Source of the DNA: Prochlorococcus sp. AG-347-J06
GTDB taxonomy: Bacteria > Cyanobacteriota > Cyanobacteriia > PCC-6307 > Cyanobiaceae
Length of the DNA: 64,000 bases
Direction of reading: 5' to 3'
NCBI GenBank assembly: GCA_003281525.1
Contig: QCBT01000002.1
Coordinates: 1 to 64,000 of the forward strand
The notes under the pieces are model-generated. The model was given only the letters and a program-made list of their open reading frames with translations. It ran no database searches and had not been told where the DNA came from. Made by a program: the position numbers and the translations under genes. Shown here in pieces: positions 21,129-32,147 of the stretch. Positions within the stretch are counted from its first letter, which is position 1. Each line of letters starts with the position of its first letter.

Positions 21129-23611
21129 AAAATATTACGAAAAATAATAAGCAAAATAATTTAATTTCTAAAATTAAAAAGTTTTTCTCCACAAATGGAT
21201 GGCAGCCACTACCCTATCAGATCGAATCTTGGGAAGCATTTTTAAATGGAGAGAGTGGAATAATACAAGTTCCTACTGGATGCGGCAAAACTTATGCTGC
21301 ATTAATGGGCCCTCTATCAAAGATAGAAGATCCCAAAAATAATAAAAGTGTGAATATATTATTAATAACCCCTTTAAAAGCACTAAGTAGAGATCTAAAA
21401 AATTCCATACAATTAGCAGCTTTGCATTTTAATAAAGAAATCACTGTTGAAATTAGGAACGGCGATACAACCCCATATGAAAAGAAAAAGCAACTAGCTA
21501 AACCACCTAATATTCTTATTACCACTCCAGAGTCTTTATCTCTTTTACTTTCTAATAAAGAATCTAATAATCTGTTCAAGGAGTTGTCATCAATAATTAT
21601 TGACGAATGGCATGAATTGATGGGTAGTAAAAGAGGAAACCAGTGCGAGTTATCTTTAAGTTGGCTAAGAGGCAATATAAAAAATTTACAAATTTGGGCA
21701 ATGTCTGCAACTATTGGAAATATTGAAGAAGCAGCAAGAGCAATAGTTGGGATGAGCGCTATTAAACCCAAAATTATAAGTACAAATATTCAAAAAGAGA
21801 TCGAAATTATAAGTGTTTTACCAGATGAGGAAACTACCTTTCCATGGAGTGGGCATCTTGGGATTAGAAGTCATTCTTCACTATTAAAAATCCTAGATAA
21901 AAATAAAAGCACCTTATTATTCACCAATACGAGAAATCAATCTGAAAGATGGTATCAATGTTTAAAATTTTTTCTCCCAGAGATGGAAGACAAAATTGCA
22001 CTTCATCACGGTTCCCTGGATAAAGAAGATAGAAAAAGAGCTGAAGAAGGGGTTAAAGACGGATTAATAAAATGGGTAGTCTGCACCAGCTCGTTAGATT
22101 TGGGAGTTGACTTCCAACCTGTAGATCAAATAGTTCAAATTGGTAGTGCAAAGAATTTAGCTAGACTGATCCAAAGAGCGGGAAGAAGTGCACATAGACC
22201 TGGTGGAAAATCAAAAATAATTTTTATGCCTACTAATTCTTTAGAGTTATTAGAGATAAGTGCAATGAGAAGAATAATAAAAAGTGGTATATCTGAGGAA
22301 ATTAGACTTCCTGAATTATCTTATGATGTGCTTCTTCAACATCTAATAAGTTTGGCATGCGGAAATGGCTTTGATCCAAGAATTGAGAAAGAAAGAATTA
22401 AAAGTTGTTGGAGTTATAGAAACTTAAATGATCATGATTGGAATTGGTGTCTTGACTTTTTAGAGTATGGAGGAAAATGTCTTAAAGCATACCCAAAATA
22501 TAAAAAGATAGTTAAAGAAGAATCACAAAATAATAATGAAAACTTTAAATATTTTGTAAAAGACAAATCTTTAATAAGAATGCATAAGTTCAATATTGGG
22601 ACAATTACAAGTGACAAATTTGTGAATGTCAAATATATGAAAGGGAAATCCTTGGGAAATTTAGAAGAGAATTTTGCCTCAAAATTAAATCCTGGAGATA
22701 CCTTTTACTTTGCTGGTAAAATGCTTCAATTTATAAGAATCAGAGATATGATTTTATACGTTAAAAAGTCAACAAAAAAAAGTTCTCTAATTCCTGCATG
22801 GGTTGGAGGTCAAATGGCAATTTCTGATCTACTTTGTGAGAGTTTGAGAAAAGAAATAGATATATGCAACGAACTAGAAAATTATGATTACTTAAATCCT
22901 GAACTCAATTCATTACGCCCAATATTGAAGAAACAAAAAGTTCTTTCAAATATTCCAAAGAAGGATGAATTCCTTATAGAAATATATAAAACCAAGGATT
23001 TATCAAATCTTTTTGTTTTTACACTTGATGGTAAATTTGTAAATGAAGGAATTGCATTTTTATGGGCTTTGAGATTAGCAAAATTAAAACAATCTACATT
23101 TAGTATTACTGCTAATGATTTCGGGTTCAGCTTAACTACTTCAGAAGATTATGATTTTTCTATAATAAAAAAAGAAGCTGATTACTTTTTGAATAACAAA
23201 AAATTAGAAGAAGATCTAGAAAATGCAATTAATTTTTCAGAATTAACAAAACGTAGATTTAAAAATATTGCCCAAATAAGTGGACTAGTAAATCAAAATA
23301 ATCCAACCAAAACAAAAACTTCTTCACAACTTCAAATAAGTTCAAGTCTTTTCTACGATGTCTTTACTAAATATGAAGAAGACCATCTTTTGATAAAACA
23401 ATCGCATCAAGAAGTTAAAGAATATCAATTAGAAAATAAAAGAATATCTAGATCATTAGAGAGATTAAAAAATTTAAAAATGCTACTAAACGAGATAACA
23501 ACTCCAACTCCTTTTGCTTTCCCTTTACTAGTTGAAAGACTTAAAAATACTTTAAGCAATGAGCCAATAGAAAAAAGAGTAGAAAAACTTATAAAAAAAT
23601 ATAGTGATTAA
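21125..23611 (+). CDS. Ligase-associated Lhr-family DEAD/DEAH-box helicase
   Basis: VPTGCGKTYAAL, IIDEWHEL, QRAGRSAHR. Confidence 0.92.
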   Translation: MKNITKNNKQNNLISKIKKFFSTNGWQPLPYQIESWEAFLNGESGIIQVPTGCGKTYAALMGPLSKIEDPKNNKSVNILLITPLKALSRDLKNSIQLAALHFNKEITVEIRNGDTTPYEKKKQLAKPPNILITTPESLSLLLSNKESNNLFKELSSIIIDEWHELMGSKRGNQCELSLSWLRGNIKNLQIWAMSATIGNIEEAARAIVGMSAIKPKIISTNIQKEIEIISVLPDEETTFPWSGHLGIRSHSSLLKILDKNKSTLLFTNTRNQSERWYQCLKFFLPEMEDKIALHHGSLDKEDRKRAEEGVKDGLIKWVVCTSSLDLGVDFQPVDQIVQIGSAKNLARLIQRAGRSAHRPGGKSKIIFMPTNSLELLEISAMRRIIKSGISEEIRLPELSYDVLLQHLISLACGNGFDPRIEKERIKSCWSYRNLNDHDWNWCLDFLEYGGKCLKAYPKYKKIVKEESQNNNENFKYFVKDKSLIRMHKFNIGTITSDKFVNVKYMKGKSLGNLEENFASKLNPGDTFYFAGKMLQFIRIRDMILYVKKSTKKSSLIPAWVGGQMAISDLLCESLRKEIDICNELENYDYLNPELNSLRPILKKQKVLSNIPKKDEFLIEIYKTKDLSNLFVFTLDGKFVNEGIAFLWALRLAKLKQSTFSITANDFGFSLTTSEDYDFSIIKKEADYFLNNKKLEEDLENAINFSELTKRRFKNIAQISGLVNQNNPTKTKTSSQLQISSSLFYDVFTKYEEDHLLIKQSHQEVKEYQLENKRISRSLERLKNLKMLLNEITTPTPFAFPLLVERLKNTLSNEPIEKRVEKLIKKYSD

Positions 23612-24262
23612 ATGAAAAAAAGTTCTTTTAAATTTTGTTGGGAAGATACATTGTTAGAGATGCTTCCTTCAAGAGCGTTATTTCTACCGGAAACAAAAGA
23701 GTTGTTAATATGCGATATTCATCTTGGGAAAGCTGAGTATTTTCAACAAAATGGTATACCTCTTACTAATAATTCAGATAAAAACAATTTTGCAAGAATA
23801 AAAAAAATAGTAAAAAAATATAGTCCTGAAAAGTTAATAATATTAGGAGATTTATTCCACAGCAAATATTCAATAGATAAAACTCTTCAAAAAAAAGTTG
23901 AGGATCTTCCTGAACTACTAAAAACTAACGTTGAACTAGTCCTAGGAAATCACGATGTAGGTTGCAATATCAAAAATATTAAAATTTTTGATATTAGAAA
24001 AACTAAAAATATCACTTTTAGTCATGAACCAGTTAATTTATCAGATAATAGAACTTTGAATATTTGTGGACATTATCATCCAAAAATCTATATAAAAAAC
24101 AATGGAGATAAATTATCATTTAGGTGCTTTGCAATTGATAAGAATAAAAATACTTTATTTTTACCTGCATTTGGAGACCTAACAGGAGGATATCCCTGCA
24201 AAAAGTCATTTAAAAAATGGGCAATTGTTTCTGAAGAAGAAATTATCGAAATAAAATCTTAA
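23612..24262 (+). CDS. pdeM: Ligase-associated metallophosphoesterase/endonuclease PdeM
   Basis: CDIHLGKAEYFQQNGIPL, LGDLFHSK, LGNHDV; abuts the helicase. Confidence 0.88.
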   Translation: MKKSSFKFCWEDTLLEMLPSRALFLPETKELLICDIHLGKAEYFQQNGIPLTNNSDKNNFARIKKIVKKYSPEKLIILGDLFHSKYSIDKTLQKKVEDLPELLKTNVELVLGNHDVGCNIKNIKIFDIRKTKNITFSHEPVNLSDNRTLNICGHYHPKIYIKNNGDKLSFRCFAIDKNKNTLFLPAFGDLTGGYPCKKSFKKWAIVSEEEIIEIKS

Positions 24263-24464
24263 AAAATCCTATTTAAGTAACTTAAATTTTTCATTTAGAT
24301 ATACCAATTTATACTTAAAAGTCTCGTTTATTTTATTTATCTATTAATTTATGTCTATCCATATTTTTATAAGTAAAAATAGATATTAAAAAATATATAC
24401 AGACAATGTCCCTTTCTTTAGCAGTCAATCCACGTTATAAAAAAAATAAACACATATTGTAGAA

Positions 24465-24767
24465 ATGAAAAAATTTATAGCCTTGATTTTATTTCCATTT
24501 CTTGTAATACCATTTGGGGCAAAAGCAAATGATAATTTTTCTGTTGAAATAGAAGCACTTACACTAGTAATGGAGCAATATAAGGAAGGTACTGAATCCA
24601 GTACTGGATTAGATATAGAAGATAAAAAGCCAAGTTACATGGCTCTTAAACAAGACGAATGTAATGCCACTGTTGAAGTTACAGAAAAAACAGGATTAGA
24701 AGTTGTAAATACTGAATCTTTCGATGTAAATGTCTGCTTGAAAGAAATTTATAAAGTAATCAACTAA
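24465..24767 (+). CDS. Secreted hypothetical protein
   Basis: Signal peptide MKKFIALILFPFLVIPFGAKA. Confidence 0.6.
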   Translation: MKKFIALILFPFLVIPFGAKANDNFSVEIEALTLVMEQYKEGTESSTGLDIEDKKPSYMALKQDECNATVEVTEKTGLEVVNTESFDVNVCLKEIYKVIN

Positions 24768-24948
24768 ATAAGCAGATTATAAAAATATAATAAAAAAACA
24801 AATTAAAGAGATCTTTTACTTAAAGAAGGTAAGACCTCGAGACCTAACAGAAAACTTTGGAACGGGTTCTGCATACCCAATTAATAACTACAATGAAATT
24901 GTAGAGGTGTAATTAAAAGTACAAAAACTAAAATTACTTTTTAAATAA

Positions 24949-25095
24949 TTATTTCTTCTTTGATAATCTTTGTGATTCTTCTCTAGACATTAAAGCTTCG
25001 ATTTGAGCAAGAACTTTTTGAAGTTCATCCGTTTTTGTAAGAGATGCTTCTGCTACTTCTCTTAATTTTTCTAACTGTTCTTTAGTTTTATCCAT
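24949..25095 (-). CDS. Small coiled protein (48 aa)
   Basis: MDKTKEQLEKLREVAEASLTKTDELQKVLAQIEALMSREESQRLSKKK; not in ORF track. Confidence 0.5.
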   Translation of the reverse strand: MDKTKEQLEKLREVAEASLTKTDELQKVLAQIEALMSREESQRLSKKK

Positions 25096-25488
25096 GATAA
25101 ATAAATTAGAAATAAACCACTTTTAAAAATGGTTTTAATACAGATTTTTCACTCCCACACAGATTCATATTCTCTCTTTTTTTTATAAAGTCAAATAAAT
25201 TTCCCTTTATTAAGGTTTTATGAGGACTTCCAATTAATTCTTTATTTATTATTGAAACCATAAGATTACCTCAAATAGAAATACTCTTAAATTATGAAGT
25301 AAATACAGGCAATCCGATTGTTGCAGTTGTTATGAGAGCTCCTGCGAAAATCAAGAAAGGTATAAAAGGATAGTTTTTCAAAGATAAACTTACTAATTCG
25401 AAATAACTATATAGGTATTTATACTGTTTGTCTACCCTTTATCCGTTTTAAAGCTAAAAATCTTTCTTTTATAAGTAAAAATTAAACA

Positions 25489-26298
25489 TTAACCAAATTT
25501 ACCAGATATGTATTCCTGAGTAGTTTTTTCTTTTGGAGAGTTAAAAATTTTCTTTGTCGAATTAAATTCTGCAAGATAACCAACCTTTCCTCCATCACCA
25601 TCTTCATATTCAATAGCATTAAAAAATGCAGTCATATCACTAACTCTTAATGCCTGTTGCATATTATGAGTAACGATAATTATTGTGTAATTCTTCTTTA
25701 GTTCATGCATCGTCTCTTCTATTTTCAAAGTAGAGATTGGATCCAAAGCTGAGCATGGCTCATCCATTAAAATTATTTCAGGTTCAATTGCAATAGTTCT
25801 AGCGATACATAGTCTTTGTTGTTGTCCGCCAGATAAGGAGTAACCACTATCGTTTAATTTATCCTTACATTCGTCCCATAAAGCAGCCTTTCTTAATGAA
25901 CTTTCCACTAATTCATCCATATCTCCCGTAAAGCCATTAATTCTTGCTCCAAATGCAATATTTTCGTAAATAGATTTAGGAAAAGGATTAGGTTGTTGAA
26001 AAACCATCCCAATTCTTCTTCTTACTTCAACTGGATCTACTCTTTTGTCGTAAATATTAGTTCCATCAAACAGGACAGTTCCTTTCAAGCAACAATTAGG
26101 AATCAGATCATTCATCCTATTTAAAGATCTAAGAACCGTTGATTTTCCGCAACCAGAAGGGCCAATAAGAGAAGTTATATTTCCATTTTTAAAATTACAA
26201 AAAACATTCCTTACTGCTTCAAAGGTTCCATAGCTAATTGAGACATTCTCAAGAGATAAAATGATATTCTTTGGTATTTTTTTATTAGTTTTAATCAT
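25489..26298 (-). CDS. pstB: Phosphate ABC transporter ATP-binding protein
   Basis: PstB sequence with GPSGCGKST and [13 protein letters not shown]. Confidence 0.96.
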   Translation of the reverse strand: MIKTNKKIPKNIILSLENVSISYGTFEAVRNVFCNFKNGNITSLIGPSGCGKSTVLRSLNRMNDLIPNCCLKGTVLFDGTNIYDKRVDPVEVRRRIGMVFQQPNPFPKSIYENIAFGARINGFTGDMDELVESSLRKAALWDECKDKLNDSGYSLSGGQQQRLCIARTIAIEPEIILMDEPCSALDPISTLKIEETMHELKKNYTIIIVTHNMQQALRVSDMTAFFNAIEYEDGDGGKVGYLAEFNSTKKIFNSPKEKTTQEYISGKFG

Positions 26299-27192
26299 TT
26301 ATACTCTCTTTGTTTTCTCAGTGAAAGCGGCTAATACCCTTGAAAATATATTTACTGATAGTATCGATAAAACAAGAATAAAGGAAGCTGCCCAGGCTAA
26401 TTTATTCTGTGCATCGTATGGTTCTAGAGCAAAATTATATATCAATACAGCCAAAGAACCCATCTCATAAAACAAGTCTTCAAAGCCTGTTATGTAGTAA
26501 TAAGAGAATAAAGCCGTAAATATCAAAGGTGCTGTTTCGCCTGCAGCTCTTGCGATTCCAAGTACAACGCCAGTAGCAATAGACCTAAAGGCAGAGGGCA
26601 AAGTAACTTTCAATATGGTTGTATACATACTTGCTCCAACACCAAGAGATGCATATCTCAACTCATTAGGCACAAGCTTTAAACCTTCGTCAGTGGTCTT
26701 AATCACAGTAGGCAACATCAATATTGAAAGTGCCATACCTCCGGCCAAGCCACTGTACATACTTCCAAATAAGATCTTTGTTGAAACAATTAAGGCATAT
26801 ATAAATACTCCAGCAATAATTGAAGGGACTCCCGCTAAAACATTTACCCCGAATCTGATAAATCTTGAAAAAGCACCGTCTTTAGAATATTCCGCTAGAT
26901 ATATCCCCCCACCAACACCTACTGGTATCGCAATAATTGAAGCAATGGTAGTTATTATTAATGTCCCGATCAATGCAGGATTAATACCTCCTGCATCTAA
27001 ATCATCTCCAGGTGGATTTGGTTCTAAAGTAAATAGTTCTGGTGTGATTTGAGATCCACCTTTGTAAAGGATATAAGTCACTAGAAAAATCAAAGGAAGG
27101 ATTGCTATCAGTGCACAAATTACTGATAAAGAAGTAAAGAATTTATCTCCTATATTTCTTGATAATCTTTTCTGGTAATAAAGTGAATTCAT
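26299..27192 (-). CDS. pstA: Phosphate ABC transporter permease PstA
   Basis: PstA-type permease adjacent to pstB. Confidence 0.95.
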   Translation of the reverse strand: MNSLYYQKRLSRNIGDKFFTSLSVICALIAILPLIFLVTYILYKGGSQITPELFTLEPNPPGDDLDAGGINPALIGTLIITTIASIIAIPVGVGGGIYLAEYSKDGAFSRFIRFGVNVLAGVPSIIAGVFIYALIVSTKILFGSMYSGLAGGMALSILMLPTVIKTTDEGLKLVPNELRYASLGVGASMYTTILKVTLPSAFRSIATGVVLGIARAAGETAPLIFTALFSYYYITGFEDLFYEMGSLAVLIYNFALEPYDAQNKLAWAASFILVLSILSVNIFSRVLAAFTEKTKRV

Positions 27193-27198
27193 AATTAT

Positions 27199-28146
27199 CT
27201 AATATTTGAGACTAAATTTCTTAACTAGCCATTGAGCAAAGATATTAACCACTAAAGAAAGGATCATCAGTACAAAAGCTGCATAAAAGAGTGATGAAAC
27301 CTGACTTCCATCAGCTTCACCGAACTGGTTTGCAAGCATGGAGGAAATGGTATATCCAGGAGATAATAGAGACCAACTAAATGCATTAGAATTACCAATA
27401 ATCATTGTGACAGCCATAGTTTCTCCCATTGCCCTGCCTAAAGCCAATAAAACACCTGCCATAATTCCTGATAACGATGCTGGCAAGATTACTGAAAATA
27501 TTGTTTTCCATCTGCTAGCTCCAATTCCATAAGCTGCATTTCTTAACTTTTTAGGAACTTGATTAAGAGAATCTCTAGCTATGGAAGTCACTATTGGCAA
27601 AAGCATTACTACTAAAATCAATATCGCTAACAAGGAATTCCTACCTGTAGGTTCTGTACTGAATAAAGGTATCCAACCAAAGAAATTATGTAAAAAGACA
27701 AAAAAGGCTCGAAAAAAAGGTTCCATAACAAATATTGCCCAAAGTCCCAATACAACTGATGGTATAGCCGCTAGTAATTCAACAAAGGAACCTATTATTT
27801 CTCTAACAACTTTAGGTACAAAGTCCTCGGTAATAAATATTGCAGTTCCAACTCCCAAAGGAATAGTTATTAATAACGAAAGAAATGAGGTTACTAATGT
27901 GCCATATATTGCGGTAAAAGCTCCGTATTCATCTTTTACAGGATTCCATTCAGAGGTTACTAGAAACTTCAAGCCATACCTTGAAAATGATTCAAATGAC
28001 TGGAAAAAGACTACTAAAATGATTCCTAAAAGTATTATTGCTACGAAACTAGACAAGACTAGGGCAGTATTCTTGAAGATAATATCTATATTTTTTTCGA
28101 TACCGAATCTTTTACGATTCTTGAAAAGAGTTAATTTCTCTTCCAT
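27199..28146 (-). CDS. pstC: Phosphate ABC transporter permease PstC
   Basis: PstC-type permease; ALGRAMGETMAV. Confidence 0.95.
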   Translation of the reverse strand: MEEKLTLFKNRKRFGIEKNIDIIFKNTALVLSSFVAIILLGIILVVFFQSFESFSRYGLKFLVTSEWNPVKDEYGAFTAIYGTLVTSFLSLLITIPLGVGTAIFITEDFVPKVVREIIGSFVELLAAIPSVVLGLWAIFVMEPFFRAFFVFLHNFFGWIPLFSTEPTGRNSLLAILILVVMLLPIVTSIARDSLNQVPKKLRNAAYGIGASRWKTIFSVILPASLSGIMAGVLLALGRAMGETMAVTMIIGNSNAFSWSLLSPGYTISSMLANQFGEADGSQVSSLFYAAFVLMILSLVVNIFAQWLVKKFSLKY

Positions 28147-28251
28147 TAAAAAAAGAATATCTCTATAAATCTACTACTAAATGTTGTAAAAGACTTTAAG
28201 AGGGGTTAAAGGTATATGAAAGTCATGATAATTTGACATGGATTGAAAAAT

Positions 28252-29223
28252 TTATCTACCTATTTTTTTTACGGCGGCTCTTGATTTTTTTAAAATTTCT
28301 CCTTTCAAGGGAACGAAACCTAAGGCAGGAGCTTTTGATTGGTATTCATCGCTGAGCAATTTATAGAATGTGTCTTGAATTGCATTAGTATTCCTACCAT
28401 TACCTTTTTCATAAGCGAGTATCCAAGTTAAGGTTGCTATTGGATATGCTCCTTTGGCAGTAGGGTTTGGATTTTTACCAGCCAAGTTCTTATCAAGATT
28501 TATTCCATTTAAAGCTATTGCTCCTGCTTCAGTATTCGGAGTAACGAATTCGCCAGAGAGATTTTGTAAAGCTGCAGCTCTTACCTTCCCTTTTATATAT
28601 GATTGGTTGACATAACCAATTGCTCCGGGAGTATTTTGAATAACACCCGCAACGCCAGAATTACCTTTTGCTCCAACTCCCGAAGGCCATTTAACAGATT
28701 TACCAGTACCTAAATTCCAGGTTTTAGAGAAGGCTTCCATAGAATTAGTAAAAGCTTTAGTTGTACCTGAACCGTCGGAACGATGCGTCCAAGTTAATTT
28801 TCCTGATTTACATCCTAATTCCTTCCAATCTTTTATCATTCCCATTGCTACTTGAACAGCCTGCTCTTGAGTTAGTTTCAAGTCGCAATCATAGTTATAT
28901 CCAAACGCAATTGTTCCGCCTACCATCGGTATTTGAACAAGTCCTCTAGTAACTTTTTTTATATCAGCTTCTTTCATTGGATCGTCAGAGGCTCCAAAAT
29001 TTACAGTTTCATCTATGAAAGCTTTTCTTCCAGATCCAGAACCTACTGCCTGATAATTAACTCTAGGACCTCCAGATTTAGCTAAGTCAAAAAACCACCT
29101 GGTATAAATTTTCGAAGGAAATGATGCACCAGCTCCACTCAATCTTTTTGAAGCCATCGCAGATGGAGAAAGTATTAATGAAATTGCAGAAGATAAAATT
29201 AGGGTTTTTTTGAAAATGCCCAC
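28252..29223 (-). CDS. pstS: Phosphate-binding protein PstS
   Basis: SGAGASFPSKIYTRWF, GSGSGRKAFI, HRSDGSGTTKAF. Confidence 0.96.
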   Translation of the reverse strand: MGIFKKTLILSSAISLILSPSAMASKRLSGAGASFPSKIYTRWFFDLAKSGGPRVNYQAVGSGSGRKAFIDETVNFGASDDPMKEADIKKVTRGLVQIPMVGGTIAFGYNYDCDLKLTQEQAVQVAMGMIKDWKELGCKSGKLTWTHRSDGSGTTKAFTNSMEAFSKTWNLGTGKSVKWPSGVGAKGNSGVAGVIQNTPGAIGYVNQSYIKGKVRAAALQNLSGEFVTPNTEAGAIALNGINLDKNLAGKNPNPTAKGAYPIATLTWILAYEKGNGRNTNAIQDTFYKLLSDEYQSKAPALGFVPLKGEILKKSRAAVKKIGR

Positions 29224-29323
29224 TTTGTAATGAGAACTAGGTTTGTTATTTTATAAAGATAATTTACAGCCCTCAAGAAATTAAAAGATTGAAAGATTTA
29301 TATATCAAACTATTTAGATATAT

Positions 29324-30379
29324 CTATTTTAATAGCTCTACCGCTACGACAAGATTTCCTAATAATCCGTTCAAAATATTTAGCTGTTCTTTACTACCAA
29401 AGGCTATTAATACCTGACCTGGTTGAAGTATGAAATTACCCCCAGGATTAGTAAACAACTTTTCATTTTCTTTAATAGCTAAAATTTTTGCACCACTTTT
29501 TTTACCTATTCCTAGTTCAGAAAGTGATCTTTTCTCTGCTGTTTCAAAGAGACTAATATCATTACTTAATTCAAATTCTTCAATTTCACATTCACTTCCT
29601 GCAAGCAGATCAAGAAAGTCAATAGCGATAGGTCTTAAAGCCATTGATGCCATAGCTCGCCCTGCTGCAATATAAGGACTTACTACTATACTTGCTCCAG
29701 CTAATCTCAATTTACTTGCGGCTTCTTCAGTTCCAGCTCTTGCAATTACTCTTATAGAACTTCTTATCCCTTTAGCGCTTAAAACCACATATAAATTAGC
29801 AGCATCATTGGGCAAAGTAACAACCAAACTTTTGCATTTTTCTAATCCTGCCAGTTTTAAAGTCTCATCAAGAGTTGCATCAGCACAAAGCACTTCTAAA
29901 CCATTTTCTTCAGCAATCTTTTTTCTATCTTCGTCACTCTCAACCACAATAATTGGAATATTTTGCGTCTTTATTTGGTTAGATATTTCCTGACCTACCC
30001 TCCCATATCCACACAAAATTACATGATTTTCCATTTTTCTAAGAAGTCTTTTAAAACGTAATTCGTTTACTCTTTGAAAATAGCCGGATTCGAATAATCT
30101 AACAGCTTTTTGAAAGGTAAATTGAATAAAGATCAATCCGCCAACGATTACTAAAACAGTTACGATCCTGCCTTCAGGACTTAAAGGTTGAACTTCTCCA
30201 AAACCAATAGTGGTTATTGTGATAAGAACCATCCATAAGCAATCACTCCATTCCCATCCTTCTGTTATTCGATAGCCAATTGCACCTAAAAAAAACAGAA
30301 AGAATAAAGAATAAATAAGACCAAACCAAGGCCTTAAATAGTCTTTAATAAAATAGAACTCAAATAATCTAAGCTTCAT
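29324..30379 (-). CDS. Potassium channel with TrkA-N/TrkA-C domains
   Basis: TTIGFGE selectivity filter; CGYGRVGQEI nucleotide-binding motif. Confidence 0.92.
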   Translation of the reverse strand: MKLRLFEFYFIKDYLRPWFGLIYSLFFLFFLGAIGYRITEGWEWSDCLWMVLITITTIGFGEVQPLSPEGRIVTVLVIVGGLIFIQFTFQKAVRLFESGYFQRVNELRFKRLLRKMENHVILCGYGRVGQEISNQIKTQNIPIIVVESDEDRKKIAEENGLEVLCADATLDETLKLAGLEKCKSLVVTLPNDAANLYVVLSAKGIRSSIRVIARAGTEEAASKLRLAGASIVVSPYIAAGRAMASMALRPIAIDFLDLLAGSECEIEEFELSNDISLFETAEKRSLSELGIGKKSGAKILAIKENEKLFTNPGGNFILQPGQVLIAFGSKEQLNILNGLLGNLVVAVELLK

Positions 30380-30562
30380 ATCCCTTATTATCGTTAACTA
30401 TTCAAAAATTTCAAAAAAATTTTCTATTATGTTCCTAAAACTATTTATTTGTTTAAGTGAAATACATATTGAGCAGGATAATAATATTTATTTTCGTAGC
30501 TGTATGCATTAAACAAATGATTACTGTCTCAGGTCTTTTTTAATGCTTCATTAAAAATTAAT

Positions 30563-30694
30563 TCAAGGTTTTACTTGTACTGATTCAATAAGAAAATCAG
30601 AAGCTGCTTTTAACCAATCAGCGACTGTAAGACGAAGGTCAGGTTGAGAATATACAAGCGCGACAATAATTCCAACTAAGATTATCTTTACCAT
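30563..30694 (-). CDS. Small single-TM protein (43 aa)
   Basis: MVKIILVGIIVALVYSQPDLRLTVADWLKAASDFLIESVQVKP; not in ORF track. Confidence 0.55.
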   Translation of the reverse strand: MVKIILVGIIVALVYSQPDLRLTVADWLKAASDFLIESVQVKP

Positions 30695-30771
30695 GGCATT
30701 TCAAATATTCTTATGAATTAAAGCACACCTATTTAGTAAAAAGAACCTTAAATTTATAAAAAATAGATTAA

Positions 30772-31170
30772 TTAAAATTTTTCTAATTGATTAAACAAGT
30801 ATTCCACTCTTCTTAGATTAACGCCTAAATCTGATTGCCCTAATCTTGCTGCAGATCTTATCTGAATAATTCCTTTTGATCTATCTACATAACTTCTTAC
30901 ATCAAGCTTTAAAATTTCAAGATCGTCAGGAAATCTAAAAATCAAGCTTCTACAAACACCTCTCCAATAATACCTTCCACTTTCAATAACTTCTGTACGA
31001 GGTAAGCCTTCTGCCAGAGAAACAAGTTGAATAAACTTTTGATCAACATTTATTAGTTTCTTTTCTACTAAGACACTATTTAATGGATTAGTTATTGGAG
31101 CAAGACCTTGAATGGAGGAAACCATATTTTTTAAGAACGATGTAGATGTTCTAACCGATTTCACATACAA
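30772..31170 (-). CDS. DUF1499-like protein (start uncertain)
   Basis: IIQIRSAARLGQSDLGVNLRRVEYLF. Confidence 0.75.
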   Translation of the reverse strand: MYVKSVRTSTSFLKNMVSSIQGLAPITNPLNSVLVEKKLINVDQKFIQLVSLAEGLPRTEVIESGRYYWRGVCRSLIFRFPDDLEILKLDVRSYVDRSKGIIQIRSAARLGQSDLGVNLRRVEYLFNQLEKF

Positions 31171-31246
31171 AGTGAGAGAAAAAAATAAAGAATTTTCCCA
31201 TAAATTTGATCTCTTTATAAAGATTCCCTATTTTGTGATCAAAATT

Positions 31247-31384
31247 CTAAATTTTGAGATTTTTTATTGTTTTTTTTGATAGAGATGGTTGCCTACTTTG
31301 TTTACTATTTAGTTTCCTAACCCATAAAAAAACTCCCACTAACAAAAAAATTTCAACAATAATTCCAACCTTTATTAAACTCAT
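31247..31384 (-). CDS. Small single-TM protein (45 aa)
   Basis: MSLIKVGIIVEIFLLVGVFLWVRKLNSKQSRQPSLSKKTIKNLKI; not in ORF track. Confidence 0.5.
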   Translation of the reverse strand: MSLIKVGIIVEIFLLVGVFLWVRKLNSKQSRQPSLSKKTIKNLKI

Positions 31385-31480
31385 TTTTTATCCTCTTTTT
31401 TCTTATTGGTGCCCTCTATGTATGGCACAAGGATATTTAATAACCACTTTTTAAATGCATTTAACGGTTTCATAATCTAT

Positions 31481-31864
31481 TTACTTGCCTTTTCTCCACA
31501 TACTCCTCCCTTTAATGAGATCCTCTACATTTGGCCAAGCTGCTATTAATTCTTTAAGTGCCTTTCTATTAGGAGTATAGAAAACACATGACAATGCACT
31601 TATTACATAAAGTATGAACCATAACTTACTTTCTGAATAAGCTAAAAACAAAGAGAAAAGAAAACTTCCAATAAAGAAAAAGAAAAATGACCTATTTAAT
31701 ATTTCTAATGGAGTTCTTTTGAGTCTGTAAAATTTAGTCTTTTTTTTGTCTGTTCCAGGATCTTTCTGAAATTTACTTTCATACGAATTAATTATTTCTT
31801 CTTCTAGAACTTTTTCATACTCTAAATTATTAATTGGATCGCTTTGATCCTTTTTATTTATCAT
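31481..31864 (-). CDS. Two-TM hypothetical protein
   Basis: Hydrophobic hairpin FFFFFIGSFLFSLFLAYS / LWFILYVISALSCVFY. Confidence 0.6.
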   Translation of the reverse strand: MINKKDQSDPINNLEYEKVLEEEIINSYESKFQKDPGTDKKKTKFYRLKRTPLEILNRSFFFFFIGSFLFSLFLAYSESKLWFILYVISALSCVFYTPNRKALKELIAAWPNVEDLIKGRSMWRKGK

Positions 31865-32147
31865 TGGTATCTATACAGTACAAATATGGTAACTAATTTA
31901 AGGTATTTTAAAAAGTATCAAATTTTATCTATTAAATGAAGCTATACGAACAGATCATGGTTTTGGAAATACTTCAAGATTGTCTTATTTATAAAAGATA
32001 AATTAGTCAAAATATTCTTTTTAATTTTCCCAAATCTTTCGATCATTTAAAACAATCACTTCTATAAACTTCATAGCATTAATTAAATTCGGAGGCAATA
32101 TCTAAATCTAGAGTTAAAATAGTTTAGAGATTTTAATAATAATCTAT

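Noticed and set aside
24820-24915. Small hairpins (GGGTTCTGCATACCC, CTACAATGAAATTGTAG) as a possible sRNA
   Set aside because: Stems are short and weak, with no T-tract or promoter that could be supported.
25290-25420. Minus-strand frame ending LKNYPFIPFLIFAGALITTATIGLPVFTS
   Set aside because: Looks like a TM segment but no ATG start could be found; only a weak TTG, so not called.
26615-28168. Plus-strand ORFs 26615-27052, 27338-27532, 27581-28168 opposite pstA/pstC
   Set aside because: Antisense of conserved permease genes; no recognisable protein features.
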